Shown here one piece after another: positions 1 through 8,427 of a DNA stretch of 11,641 nucleotides. Position 1 is the first letter of the stretch. The number at the start of each line of letters is the position of its first letter. The notes beneath the pieces are model-generated. The model was not told the DNA's origin, searched no databases, and saw only the letters and a program-made list of their open reading frames with translations. This DNA is from Rickettsiales bacterium (GTDB lineage Bacteria > Pseudomonadota > Alphaproteobacteria > Rickettsiales > UBA1997): positions 3,402-15,042 of the forward strand of contig CANMEW010000023.1 in the NCBI GenBank assembly GCA_947496905.1. The letters are read 5' to 3'. The position numbers and the translations under genes are program-made.

Positions 1-486
1 TCCAGCCTTTACCAGGGTGGGATGGCGCAAGCCACAGTGTTTTTGGTATTTAGACCAAATGTTGCGCCAAGTAGTGGGGCGATCATTTTGTTTGATTCCA
101 TTTCAACCGTTGCCACCAACACTTCAATCGGCATTAAAAGCACTGCAGTTAATCTGAATGCTGGCCTACTTGTCGACACTGGCGTTGGATCTAACCCAGC
201 AAGTTTTGCAAATGGCAAGAATTACATTGTTGCGGCATATCTTAATGGAGTGAAGTCTGGCGCTTACGTCAACAATGCCACTACCCTAGCTGGTGGAGCG
301 AATGTTAGTGCCGGCACAAATCAAATTACTGGATTAACTATCGGAACTGACAAGGGTGGAAGTAATGGCTTCACCGGCCTCATCTCCGAAGTCATCATTT
401 ACAACCGCCCTCTCAAGCTTCAGGAGAGAAAAGACGTGATGCTTTATCTGTCTAAAAAATACCGCATTACCGTTTCCGGACTCTAG
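1..486 (+). CDS. LamG-like pilin-associated protein, C-terminal part (5' end outside window)
   Basis: The frame is open from the first base to a TAG at 484-486, giving 161 residues. An internal ATG at 22 exists, but the frame continues upstream of it (SSLYQGG before the Met), so the gene is probably cut by the window edge. The sequence is rich in Gly, Ala, Asn, Ser and Thr and in short beta-strand-like stretches. It ends with GLISEVIIYNRPLKLQER followed by YLSKKYRI. The same ending pattern (G-x-I-x-EVI, R-x-L, ER, YLSKKY-x-I) closes the complete prepilin-like gene at 4148-5047, so the two are paralogues. From that comparison the missing N-terminus is inferred to be a type IV prepilin-like leader, and the visible part a concanavalin A/LamG-type jelly-roll domain exposed outside the cell. 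The domain call rests on pattern resemblance; no ligand can be named. guaA follows after 36 nt on the same strand. Confidence 0.75.
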   Translation, partial: SSLYQGGMAQATVFLVFRPNVAPSSGAIILFDSISTVATNTSIGIKSTAVNLNAGLLVDTGVGSNPASFANGKNYIVAAYLNGVKSGAYVNNATTLAGGANVSAGTNQITGLTIGTDKGGSNGFTGLISEVIIYNRPLKLQERKDVMLYLSKKYRITVSGL

Positions 487-522
487 ACATCATCAATCCA
501 CAATTTTCAAACCTCCCCCCTA

Positions 523-2058
523 ATGCAAAACCTAGTTCTCATCATCGATTTTGGCAGTCAGGTTACCCAATTAATCGCGCGCAGAATCCGTGAGTTTGGG
601 GTTTATTGCGAAGTAAAAAATCCCGACATCACCCTTGATGAAATCAAAAAAATTGCACCTCGAGCAATTATTTTTTCCGGTGGCCCAAGCTCTGTTTACG
701 AAAAGGGCGCACCAACAATTGACAAAAAAATCTTTGAACTGGGCGCGCCAATTTTAGGAATTTGTTACGGCGAACAGCTAATCTGCCATTTGCTTGGTGG
801 GAAGGTAGAGGGTTCGAGTGAGAGGGAGTTTGGGAAGGCGGAAATTAACACTGATGCATCTTCTAAGCTTTTTAAATTAGTAAAAAATAAGCAGGTTTGG
901 ATGAGTCACGGTGACCACATCAGCAAAATTCCAACTGGTTTCGAAGTGATTGCAAAAACTCCAAATGCGCCATTTGCCGCAATTGCGGACGAGACAAGAA
1001 AAATCTACGGAGTGCAGTTTCACCCCGAAGTTGAACACTCCGTTGATGGTCGTCAAATCCTCATAAATTTCGTCATTAACATCGCTGGCTGCAAGGCCGA
1101 TTGGAGCATGAAGAATTTTAAAAATGATGAAATCGCCGCGATTAAAAAAATCGTTGGCAAGAAAAAAGTAATCTGCGGACTTAGTGGTGGTGTGGATTCA
1201 TCGGTTGTTGCAGCTTTAATCAATGAGGCAATTGGCAAGCAATTAACTTGTATTTTTGTTGATCACGGCTTGCTGCGTAAGGGTGAGGGCGCTGAGGTAA
1301 AAAAAGTTTTTACCAAAAATTTTGGAATAAAATTAATCTACGTTGATGCCTCTGAGCTCTTTTTAAGAAAGCTAAAAGGCGTTTCTGATCCAGAAAAAAA
1401 ACGTAAAATAATCGGCAAAACTTTCATCGAAGTTTTTGATGCTGAGGCAAAAAAAATCAAAGATGTGGAGTTTCTCGCGCAAGGCACTCTCTATCCCGAT
1501 GTCATCGAGTCATCTCATCCAAATAATGGTGAAAGCCACACAATTAAGTCGCATCACAATGTTGGTGGCTTGCCAAAAAAAATGAAATTGAAGCTGTTGG
1601 AGCCAGTCAGAATGTTGTTCAAGGATGAGGTGAGGGTGCTTGGAAAAGAGCTCGGACTGCCAGATCAAGTCACTCAGCGTCATCCATTTCCAGGGCCGGG
1701 ACTTGCCATTCGCATCATTGGTGACGTCACTCCAGAGAAAATAAAAATTCTGCAAGAGGCTGATTTCATCTACATCGAAGAGCTTAAGAAAGCTCGGCTT
1801 TACAACAAAATCTGGCAGGCATTTTCAGTGTTACTTCCAGTCAAAACTGTTGGAGTGATGGGCGACGCAAGAACTTACGAAAATGTTTTGGCTTTACGCG
1901 CAGTTACTTCGATCGATGGCATGACTGCCGACGTTTATCACTTCGAGTCAGAATTTTTATGTCGCGTTACTAATCGCATCATCAATGAAGTGCGTGGCAT
2001 TAATCGCGTCGTCTACGACTTCACCTCTAAACCTCCCGGCACGATTGAGTGGGAGTAG
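523..2058 (+). CDS. guaA: GMP synthase (glutamine-hydrolysing)
   Basis: The enzyme converts XMP, ATP and glutamine to GMP in the cytosol, the last step of guanine nucleotide synthesis. The 511-residue length is normal for the family. The N-terminal class I glutamine amidotransferase domain (about 1-190) has the nucleophile elbow GICYGEQ with Cys81, and the catalytic pair His167/Glu169 in FHPEVEH. The ATP-pyrophosphatase domain begins near 205 and carries the PP-loop SGGVDSS at 221-227. The C-terminal dimerisation domain ends with the family signature [11 protein letters not shown]. All key residues are intact. The ATG at 523 puts the conserved [10 protein letters not shown] at the N-terminus; the bases before it (CCTCCCCCCTA) offer no Shine-Dalgarno site. 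The gene lies between a LamG-like pilin-associated gene and nuoG on the same strand, with no guaB visible. Retention of guaA indicates that the organism makes its own GMP, unlike the most reduced Rickettsia. Confidence 0.97.
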   Translation: MQNLVLIIDFGSQVTQLIARRIREFGVYCEVKNPDITLDEIKKIAPRAIIFSGGPSSVYEKGAPTIDKKIFELGAPILGICYGEQLICHLLGGKVEGSSEREFGKAEINTDASSKLFKLVKNKQVWMSHGDHISKIPTGFEVIAKTPNAPFAAIADETRKIYGVQFHPEVEHSVDGRQILINFVINIAGCKADWSMKNFKNDEIAAIKKIVGKKKVICGLSGGVDSSVVAALINEAIGKQLTCIFVDHGLLRKGEGAEVKKVFTKNFGIKLIYVDASELFLRKLKGVSDPEKKRKIIGKTFIEVFDAEAKKIKDVEFLAQGTLYPDVIESSHPNNGESHTIKSHHNVGGLPKKMKLKLLEPVRMLFKDEVRVLGKELGLPDQVTQRHPFPGPGLAIRIIGDVTPEKIKILQEADFIYIEELKKARLYNKIWQAFSVLLPVKTVGVMGDARTYENVLALRAVTSIDGMTADVYHFESEFLCRVTNRIINEVRGINRVVYDFTSKPPGTIEWE

Positions 2059-2104
2059 CCACTCACCATCTCTCAATCTTCTCGAAATCCTCTTTTTCTA
2101 ATCC

Positions 2105-4147
2105 ATGCCCACAGTCACAATTAACGGTAAAAGCCACGTCGTTCCTGAAGGAATCACGATCATCCAAGCTTGTGAAATTGCGGAAGTTGAAATCCCGCGC
2201 TTCTGTTACCACGAAAGATTAGCCATTGCAGGTAATTGTCGCATGTGCTTGGTCGAGGTTGCCGGTGGCCCCCCAAAGCCTGTTGCGTCTTGTGCCATGC
2301 CTGTTGTGGAAGGGATGCAGGTTCTGACCGACAGTCCAATGGTGAAAAAAGCTCGCGAAGGGGTGATGGAATTTTTACTCGCCAATCATCCGCTTGATTG
2401 CCCAATTTGCGATCAGGGTGGTGAATGTGATTTGCAGGATCAGGCCTACCAATATGGATCAGGAAAAAGCGATTACCATGAACACAAGCGCGCCGTGAAA
2501 GACAAAAACATGGGTCCGCTAGTTAAAACCCAAATGACGCGCTGCATTCAATGTACGCGCTGCGTGCGCTTCATTGAGGATGTTGCAGGAACGGTGGAAA
2601 TTGGCGCGGTTAATCGTGGCGAAGGAATGGAAATCACCACCTATCTTGAGAAAAATTTAACATCAGAACTCTCTGGAAACATCATTGATCTCTGTCCAGT
2701 TGGAGCTCTTACCTCTAAGCCTTATGCCTTCAAAGCGAGAAGTTGGGAATTGAAAAAAACCGAATCAATCGACGTGATGGATGCAGTTGGCAGTAACATC
2801 AGAATCGATTCTCGCGGAGTTGAAATCATGAGAATTCTACCGCGCTTGAATGAGGAAATTAACGAAGAATGGATCTCGGACAAAACTCGTTTTTGCTACG
2901 ATGGTTTAAAATATCAGCGCTTAGACAGGCCTTACGTGAAGCAGGATGGAAAATTAAAGCCGGCAACATTTGCCACAGCCTTTGATAAAATAGCTGAAAA
3001 AATAAAAACCTCTAAACCTTCTGAAATCGCGGCTCTAACCGGTCAACTTTCTGCAGTAGAAGAAATTTTTGCGCTCAAAAAATTGCTAAAAAAATTGAAG
3101 GTCAGAAATTTTGATTGCCGCACTAAGGGTGAAAAACTAACCACAGATGATCGCGCTTCTTACCTCTTCAATAGCGAAATTGCCGGAATCGATTCCGCAG
3201 ATGCCTGCCTGTTGATTGGTGTTAATCCTAGAAAAGACGCGCCTATTCTTAATGCTAGAATCAGAAAAAGATTTTTAACCAAGCAGTTAAAAATTGCCTC
3301 AATCGGCTGTAATGCTGACCTAACTTACAATTACAAAAATTTAGGAAATGACGTTTCTGCCCTCAAAGAAATTTTGAATGGCGAGTCGGAATTTTGTAAA
3401 ATCTTACAGGGTGCAAAAAAACCAATGTTGGTGCTGGGGCATGACATGCTTAGTGGAGAAGATGGAGAGTTGATTCTGACTTACGCAAAAAAAATCGCCG
3501 AAAAATTTAATCTGATTCAAGACGGCTGGAATGGCTTCAACTTCCTGTCGAAGTCAACTGGCTTAATTAACGGGTTGGAGCTTGATTTTGTTGGCTCATC
3601 AAATGTTTCGGAAATTTTAGAAGAAGCTGAAGCGGGCGAAATTAAAATGATTTTCCTTCACGGCGTTGATGACGACATCGACTTTGAGAAGTTAAAAAAC
3701 ACTTTCGTGGTTTACATCGGATCCCATGGAGACAAGGGCGCACATGGTGCGGACGTAATTCTTCCTGCAGCTTCTTACAGTGAAAAAGATGCAATTTACG
3801 TAAATCTTGAGGGCAGGCCGCAAAACACAATTCGTGCTGCCTTTATGCCAGGTGAGGCGAAGGAAGATTGGTTAATTATTGTAGAATTAGCAAAAAAACT
3901 CGGCTTCAGTCTTGGATTTAAAAATCTTGCGGAACTTAGAGCTGAGCTAGTTTTGGAATATCCAATTTTTGCTAATTTAGGAGTAGCTTTAAAAGCATCT
4001 CACATTGCTTCGGGGGAAATTGAGCAAGATTTTTCTGATCAAAATTTAGTAGTTAAAGAATTCGATTTTTATCTAACCAATCCAATCGCTCGCGCCTCTC
4101 GAACGCTGAATAAATGTAGCGTTGAATTATCATCCGTTGCCGCCTGA
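2105..4147 (+). CDS. nuoG: NADH-quinone oxidoreductase subunit G (complex I 75-kDa subunit)
   Basis: This is the peripheral-arm subunit of respiratory complex I that carries electrons from NuoE/F iron-sulphur clusters towards the quinone site. The protein has 680 residues, typical for alphaproteobacterial and mitochondrial forms. The N-terminal ferredoxin domain binds a 2Fe-2S cluster through Cys34, Cys45, Cys48 and Cys63. The next motif, HPLDCPICDQGGEC, supplies His95, Cys99, Cys102 and Cys108 for the N5-type cluster. Cys147, Cys150, Cys153 and Cys197 (CIQCTRC ... LCPVGAL) supply a 4Fe-4S cluster. From about 215 onward is the degenerate molybdopterin-oxidoreductase-like domain. The optional extra N7 cluster motif of some bacterial forms is not apparent. 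There is no Shine-Dalgarno site before ATG 2105. The neighbours are guaA (46 nt upstream) and a prepilin-like gene starting on the next base, so this nuoG is separated from its usual nuoF/nuoH neighbours. Confidence 0.96.
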   Translation: MPTVTINGKSHVVPEGITIIQACEIAEVEIPRFCYHERLAIAGNCRMCLVEVAGGPPKPVASCAMPVVEGMQVLTDSPMVKKAREGVMEFLLANHPLDCPICDQGGECDLQDQAYQYGSGKSDYHEHKRAVKDKNMGPLVKTQMTRCIQCTRCVRFIEDVAGTVEIGAVNRGEGMEITTYLEKNLTSELSGNIIDLCPVGALTSKPYAFKARSWELKKTESIDVMDAVGSNIRIDSRGVEIMRILPRLNEEINEEWISDKTRFCYDGLKYQRLDRPYVKQDGKLKPATFATAFDKIAEKIKTSKPSEIAALTGQLSAVEEIFALKKLLKKLKVRNFDCRTKGEKLTTDDRASYLFNSEIAGIDSADACLLIGVNPRKDAPILNARIRKRFLTKQLKIASIGCNADLTYNYKNLGNDVSALKEILNGESEFCKILQGAKKPMLVLGHDMLSGEDGELILTYAKKIAEKFNLIQDGWNGFNFLSKSTGLINGLELDFVGSSNVSEILEEAEAGEIKMIFLHGVDDDIDFEKLKNTFVVYIGSHGDKGAHGADVILPAASYSEKDAIYVNLEGRPQNTIRAAFMPGEAKEDWLIIVELAKKLGFSLGFKNLAELRAELVLEYPIFANLGVALKASHIASGEIEQDFSDQNLVVKEFDFYLTNPIARASRTLNKCSVELSSVAA

Positions 4148-5047
4148 ATGAAAAAAAAATCCGCGTTCTCTCTTGTCGAAATTTCAATCGTCATCGTGAT
4201 CATCAGCGTCATCATTGCTGGTGCGTTGCAAGGTAGTAGAGTGGTAAGAAAATCAAGGTTACTTGAGGCTCAGATCCTCACGGAAAAATCTCCAGTTAAC
4301 GATATTTCAGATTTAATCTCTTGGCATGAAACTTCATTGGACAGTAGCTTCAATGAAGATGAGGCGAAGGATGGTGCATCGGTGAGCACTTGGTACGACC
4401 ATAATCCCAATGCTCTTACGAAAAAAAATGCAACTCAGGCGACCGCGCTAAATCAGCCTAAATTCATCAAAAATGTTTTTTATGGTTCGATTCCGGCATT
4501 GAGATTTGACGGTGAGGACTTTCTTAACTTCAATGGTTCGGAGTTAATAGGGACCTCTTACACAATGTTTATTGTTGAGCAGAGGCGTGCCGCTGGTGCG
4601 AGGCTTCCTTTAATTGGTGGAGATGATAATCCGGTGGATCAAAATATTCGTTTTACATACCAAGATAATTTTATCGTAGTTGCTCAACAAGGTAATGGAG
4701 TGGGCGTCGGAACCAAGTGCTCCGTTCCTGCCTACACTTCTCCAGTCCCTCGAATTCACTCCCTCATTCACAATCCGGTTCCCATTGGAACGCTTGGCAT
4801 TCTTCCCGGATCTAGATATTGGTTGAATGGAGGTGGCAGTAATGGAGAGTCCAATGATACAACTAACGTTGATTACCTAATTGCATACGACTCACCATTT
4901 TTCGGAAGGAATGGATCTGATTATTTTAATGGCGACATTGCCGAAGTGATTTTATTCAAGCGCGCTTTGCAGGATGGGGAGAGGCTGATGGTCGAGGATT
5001 ATCTGAGCAAAAAATATAATATTGCGATCACTAGTAGCTGCACTTGA
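4148..5047 (+). CDS. Prepilin-like protein with LamG-like C-terminal domain
   Basis: The protein has 299 residues. The N-terminus is a class III (type IV pilin/type II secretion pseudopilin) leader: a basic MKKKSA, then the cleavage/methylation box FSLVE with Glu11 at the +5 position, then a hydrophobic helix to about residue 25 (ISIVIVIISVIIAGAL). The residue before the predicted cleavage is Ala6 rather than the usual Gly. After a short linker (SPVNDISDLISWHE) comes a region with DGASVSTWYDHNP and PALRFDG, the style of LamG/concanavalin-like domains fused to pilin leaders, ending in the YLSKKYNI tail also found at the right end of the gene at 1-486. The expected location is the outer face of the envelope or a pseudopilus tip; function and ligand are unknown. 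The ATG follows the nuoG stop with no gap, which suggests translational coupling. An A9 run begins right after the start codon. Confidence 0.85.
   Translation: MKKKSAFSLVEISIVIVIISVIIAGALQGSRVVRKSRLLEAQILTEKSPVNDISDLISWHETSLDSSFNEDEAKDGASVSTWYDHNPNALTKKNATQATALNQPKFIKNVFYGSIPALRFDGEDFLNFNGSELIGTSYTMFIVEQRRAAGARLPLIGGDDNPVDQNIRFTYQDNFIVVAQQGNGVGVGTKCSVPAYTSPVPRIHSLIHNPVPIGTLGILPGSRYWLNGGGSNGESNDTTNVDYLIAYDSPFFGRNGSDYFNGDIAEVILFKRALQDGERLMVEDYLSKKYNIAITSSCT
4151..4159 (+). repeat. A9 homopolymer just after the prepilin-like start codon
   Basis: Nine consecutive A residues form codons 2-4 (Lys-Lys-Lys) of the prepilin-like gene. Runs of this length can slip during replication or transcription. 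A gain or loss of one base here would destroy the reading frame immediately. The run is seen directly; a switching role is only inferred. Confidence 0.5.
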
Positions 5048-5058
5048 GTTCGCTTAGA

Positions 5059-7422
5059 TTATTCGCGCAATGTGGCTTGGTGTGAAGAGGTAGCGACATC
5101 GATTATTTTTTTACTCACCGCATCAATTTCGTCCGAGGTTAGCGTCTTTTCTTGTGACTGAATTTTTACCCGCAAAGCCACCGATTTTTTCCCTTCCGCA
5201 ACCTTCCCTCCAGAAAAAATATCAAAAATATTAACCTCTTTGATCAGTTGCTTGTCTGCGCCTAAGATGGTTTTGACGACATCCCCTACCGCCTTATTTT
5301 TATCAAGTAAGAATGCAAAATCGCGCTCAACAATAGGAAGGTCATTTGAAGAAAAAGCCTTGTGAGAAGGTGATTTTTTTGATGATGGGAGCGCGCCAAC
5401 AAAAATTTCAAAGGCGTTGATGCGATTTTTGAGATCAAATTTTTTAGTGACAGAGGGGTGGATCTCGCCGAAATATCCCACAATATTTTTACCCAATTTT
5501 AGTGCGGCTGACCGATGTGGATGGTAATATTTAGGTGTATCAGAAGTGCTTAGCTGAAGGCTTTCAGCGCGCAGTCCAAAAATTTCAATCACATCAAGAA
5601 AATCTTTTTTTACGTCAAAAACATCGAAATCTCTTTCGTCGTGAAAATGATTTTGCTCTTTGTTTTTGCCACTGCGCATGCCTGAAATCATCAATTCCTG
5701 CTTGTCCAAAAACACATTTCCAATTTCAAAAAAAGAAAGATCAAAAAAATTTCTGAGAGTATTTTTTTTGTAAGACTCGATCAGGCCAAGCATCAGAGTA
5801 GGGCGCATGTAATCGAGCTCTGAAGAAATTGGATTCTTTAAAACGAGATTTTCATTTTTTGTGGCAAAGTTTTCGACCAATTTTGAATCCACAAATGACC
5901 AAGTGATGATTTCTGTTATGCCTCGTGAAGCTAGGATATTTCTGACTTCATGAAGAAGGTTGGCAGGTTTTTTTGCATCAAGAAATTCTGGTTTTTCTTT
6001 GAATATTTTGTCGTAACCAAAAACTCTGACTACTTCTTCTACTAGATCTTCTGAAGAAAAAATGTCATGACGATGTGAGGGAATTTTTACTAAAAATTGT
6101 GAAGGAGATTTTTTTTCTATTTCGAACCCTAGGCTTGACAAGATGCGCACTGCTTCATCGCGCGGCACTTCAATACCAATTAATTTTTTGATTTTTGCGA
6201 AATCGAACTCGATTTTTTTTACCTCAGATTCTTGTCCAATAATTTTTATTTCACTGACCTCTCCACCGCAAATTTCTAAAATTAATTGCGTCGCTAAATC
6301 GATCCCATCACGACAAGTTTTTTCATCCACGCCGCGTTCAAAGCGATGCCTAGCATCAGATTGAATGGATAATTTTCTGCCAGCGTAAGCGATTACCGAA
6401 GGGTTGAAAAATGCCGACTCAAGCAAGATTTCTGAACTTGTTAAGTCACAAGATGAGTTGGAAGAGCCAATGATTCCAGCAACTCCAAGCGCTTTTTCGG
6501 CATCGGAAATTACTAAAATTTTTTCGTCCAAAACAAATTCTTCATTTTTTAGTGAAGTGAATTTTTCGTTTTTTTCAGCGAAGCGGATGGAGAGAGTGCC
6601 ATTAATTTTTTTGGCATCGTAGGCATGCATCGGGCGATTTAAAATCAGCATCACATAATTGGTGATGTCAACAATGGCGGAGATCGAATTGATTCCAATC
6701 GCGGCCAATTTTTCTTTTAACCATTTTGGCGATTCGCAGTTTCTAACATTTTTAAAATAGCGAAAAGCTGCGTAACCACAGGCTTCTGGCGATTCGTTTG
6801 CGATTGAGATTGGGAATAAAAATTGAGATGAGATTTTTTTAATTTCAGGATTTTTTAATTTCCCAAACCCAGTTGCAGCTAGGTCGCGAGAGATTCCAAC
6901 AATGCCAAGGCAATCACCTCGATTTGGAGTTATATTGATCTCGATGGTAGCGTCGTTAAGCGAAAAAACCTCGGAGATTTTTGTGCCTACCGCCCATTTT
7001 TCATCAATCTCGATTATTCCAGAATCTTCCCCGTCGAGCCCTAATTCGCTGGCTGAGCAAAGCATGCCACTGCTCTCGATGCCGGCGATTTTTGCTTTTT
7101 TAATTACCATTCCATTTTCAGGAATCACTGCACCGATTGGAGCGTAAGCAACTTTGATTCCGGCACGGGCATTGGCAGCGCCGCAAATTATTTGCAAAGG
7201 TTGAGGGGAGTCAAAAGTTTCGACTTGGCAGGTTTTTAGCTTGCTTGAATTTTCGTGAGGAGTTGTCGCGACTATTTTTGCAACCGTGAAGGGAAGAAGA
7301 GTTTTTGATTTGTCATCAAGTGATTCGACCTCCAACCCAATGCTTGTAAGCTTTGAGCAGATTTCATCGAGCGTTGCAGAGGTATCAAAATATTCTTTAA
7401 GGCAGGAGAGCGTAAATTTCAT
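5059..7422 (-). CDS. pheT: Phenylalanyl-tRNA synthetase beta subunit
   Basis: This is the large, non-catalytic beta chain of the cytosolic alpha2-beta2 enzyme that charges tRNA-Phe; it contributes tRNA binding and editing. At 787 residues it has the full bacterial length. The N-terminal segment (KFTLSCLKEYFD, GLEVESL) leads into an EMAP/OB-fold tRNA-binding domain at about 40-150, with IICGAANARAGIKVAYAP in the expected place. The B3/B4 editing domain follows (about 200-390, including RHRFERGVDEKTC), then the B5 domain (about 395-470), the catalytic-like core (RPTLMLGL, HRSAALKLG, GYFGEIHP), and a C-terminal ferredoxin-fold anticodon-binding domain starting near LPIVERDFAFLLDK. No interruption is seen. 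ATG 7420-7422 lies 6 nt after the atpF stop, so it is probably the last gene of the F0 transcript. Its usual partner pheS is not next to it. It converges on the prepilin-like gene with an 11-nt gap. Confidence 0.96.
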   Translation of the reverse strand: MKFTLSCLKEYFDTSATLDEICSKLTSIGLEVESLDDKSKTLLPFTVAKIVATTPHENSSKLKTCQVETFDSPQPLQIICGAANARAGIKVAYAPIGAVIPENGMVIKKAKIAGIESSGMLCSASELGLDGEDSGIIEIDEKWAVGTKISEVFSLNDATIEINITPNRGDCLGIVGISRDLAATGFGKLKNPEIKKISSQFLFPISIANESPEACGYAAFRYFKNVRNCESPKWLKEKLAAIGINSISAIVDITNYVMLILNRPMHAYDAKKINGTLSIRFAEKNEKFTSLKNEEFVLDEKILVISDAEKALGVAGIIGSSNSSCDLTSSEILLESAFFNPSVIAYAGRKLSIQSDARHRFERGVDEKTCRDGIDLATQLILEICGGEVSEIKIIGQESEVKKIEFDFAKIKKLIGIEVPRDEAVRILSSLGFEIEKKSPSQFLVKIPSHRHDIFSSEDLVEEVVRVFGYDKIFKEKPEFLDAKKPANLLHEVRNILASRGITEIITWSFVDSKLVENFATKNENLVLKNPISSELDYMRPTLMLGLIESYKKNTLRNFFDLSFFEIGNVFLDKQELMISGMRSGKNKEQNHFHDERDFDVFDVKKDFLDVIEIFGLRAESLQLSTSDTPKYYHPHRSAALKLGKNIVGYFGEIHPSVTKKFDLKNRINAFEIFVGALPSSKKSPSHKAFSSNDLPIVERDFAFLLDKNKAVGDVVKTILGADKQLIKEVNIFDIFSGGKVAEGKKSVALRVKIQSQEKTLTSDEIDAVSKKIIDVATSSHQATLRE

Positions 7423-7428
7423 CGCGCT

Positions 7429-7908
7429 CTAGTGGATTATTTTTGTAAAATCTTGGAGAGATTGTTCGGCGAGGGCGGCTTGAGGGGCTTGGTCTAAATT
7501 TTTTTCGAAACTTTCGTTAAGATTTTTTAAGGCTGAGGAAACAATTTTTGCTTTGATTTCGCGTATTGCCATCTCCTCTTCCAACTGAATTCTTTGTAGG
7601 GAGGCGGCAGTTTTTTTACTGACTTCTAACTCAAGAAGCTGCTTTGCTTCAGCAACAATTTTTTTTGATTCAGTCTCTGTATCTCTTATTAATTTTTGAG
7701 AGAAAAATACCGATTCTTCATAATATTTTTCAGCGCTCGACAGGAGTTTTGCGACTTTCCCCTTTAGCTCCTTTGCAGCCAAAATCTCTTCAGCAATTTT
7801 TTTTGATTTGTCGTCGAGGGATTTTGCGATGATCGGTCCTACATATTTTACAATGAGTGCGACAAAGCTGAGAAAGGCTACTGCTAGCCAAAATTTTTCG
7901 TTGATCAT
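7429..7908 (-). CDS. atpF: F0F1 ATP synthase subunit b
   Basis: This is one strand of the peripheral stalk that holds the F1 head against the rotating c-ring. The 159 residues consist of one N-terminal membrane segment (FWLAVAFLSFVALIVKYVGP, about 6-25) followed by a long charged helix rich in Lys, Glu and Ala (DDKSKKIAEEILAAKELKGK and onward), typical of b-subunit coiled coils. The family is weakly conserved, so the call rests on length, topology and position directly after b' and c. The ATG at 7906-7908 is 12 nt after the atpF' stop. ACGAG a few bases upstream is a weak ribosome-binding candidate. pheT begins 6 nt downstream. Which of the two b-type genes is called b or b' follows the usual alphaproteobacterial order c-b'-b. 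Confidence 0.88.
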   Translation of the reverse strand: MINEKFWLAVAFLSFVALIVKYVGPIIAKSLDDKSKKIAEEILAAKELKGKVAKLLSSAEKYYEESVFFSQKLIRDTETESKKIVAEAKQLLELEVSKKTAASLQRIQLEEEMAIREIKAKIVSSALKNLNESFEKNLDQAPQAALAEQSLQDFTKIIH

Positions 7909-7920
7909 TGCTCGTGTGGT

Positions 7921-8355
7921 CTAGTTGAAGAAAATTTTTGCCTTGATTGTTTCGACGAGGTTTTGAATCGCCAAGTCGCTTTTGCTGCAAGATTTTTTAA
8001 CGAAAGATTTTAATTCTTGGCGCGATTTATTGGTGATTTGCTCAAACTTTTCTTTTAATTCCTCGATGGATTTTTCTCGTTGTTTCGCTGCGCTTTTCAC
8101 CGCCTCTTCAAGCTTGTATTGATATTTTTGAGTGGCCTCCCTCCTGAGATCATCAGTTTTGAGTCGTAATTTGTTAATTTTTTTATCCAACATTTCAGCG
8201 GTAGAGAGATCGGCATCGATCACATTTTTTCTAGCAGAGAGAATGGTGCGAATTCTTGGTAACACCACGAAATGCATGGCACAATAAAGTGCTGCAAAAC
8301 AGAGGATGAACCAAAAAATTTGCGAGCTGTAAGTTGTGAAATCGAATTGAGGCAT
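7921..8355 (-). CDS. atpF': F0F1 ATP synthase subunit b'
   Basis: This is the second, diverged peripheral-stalk subunit of alphaproteobacterial and photosynthetic-type ATP synthases; it pairs with b as a heterodimer. The chosen start (ATG 8353-8355) gives 144 residues beginning MPQFDFTTYSSQIFWF, the characteristic b' N-terminus, followed by one membrane helix (FILCFAALYCAMHFVVLP), the LPRI motif and then a long charged coiled-coil helix (KKINKLRLKTDDLRREATQK). The frame stays open upstream to a TTG at 8407-8409, but those 18 extra codons run through the intergenic hairpin and do not look like protein, so the internal ATG is preferred. No clear Shine-Dalgarno site precedes it. The gene lies between atpE and atpF and is expected to be in the inner membrane. 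Confidence 0.88.
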   Translation of the reverse strand: MPQFDFTTYSSQIFWFILCFAALYCAMHFVVLPRIRTILSARKNVIDADLSTAEMLDKKINKLRLKTDDLRREATQKYQYKLEEAVKSAAKQREKSIEELKEKFEQITNKSRQELKSFVKKSCSKSDLAIQNLVETIKAKIFFN

Positions 8356-8381
8356 GTTTTTGAAATGCTGTATTTTTAGGG

Positions 8382-8414
8382 GTTGATCGAGAGAGGTGGC
8401 TTCTCTCAATCAAC
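8382..8414 (-). promoter_or_regulatory. Strong intercistronic hairpin between atpE and atpF'
   Basis: The arms at 8382-8394 and 8402-8414 are complementary over 13 positions with a 7-nt loop. On the atp transcript (minus strand) the one non-Watson-Crick position is a G-U pair, so the RNA stem is continuous. It lies 13 nt after the atpE stop and 26 nt before the atpF' start. No U-tract follows on the minus strand, so it is not a classical intrinsic terminator. Position and strength suggest an RNA-processing or 3'-end-stabilising element, or a partial attenuator, that raises atpE mRNA relative to the downstream genes. The structure is seen; the function is inferred. Confidence 0.65.
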
Positions 8415-8427
8415 ATTTGGTGGGTTT

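Noticed and set aside
523..2058. Glu in the GuaA nucleophile elbow (GICYGEQ) as an active-site change
   Set aside because: The residue two after Tyr varies in the family; Cys81, His167 and Glu169 are all present.
5048..5058. Bidirectional terminator between the prepilin-like gene and pheT
   Set aside because: The 11-nt gap and flanking bases contain no stem with a T-run.
5535..7147. Several + strand frames antisense to pheT
   Set aside because: They are short, Ser/Phe/Lys-rich readings opposite an intact pheT with no start signals; shadows of the real gene.
8356..8409. Longer atpF' start at TTG 8407-8409
   Set aside because: The extra 18 codons run through the hairpin and precede the conserved b' N-terminus MPQFDFTTYSSQIFWF; the ATG at 8353-8355 fits better.
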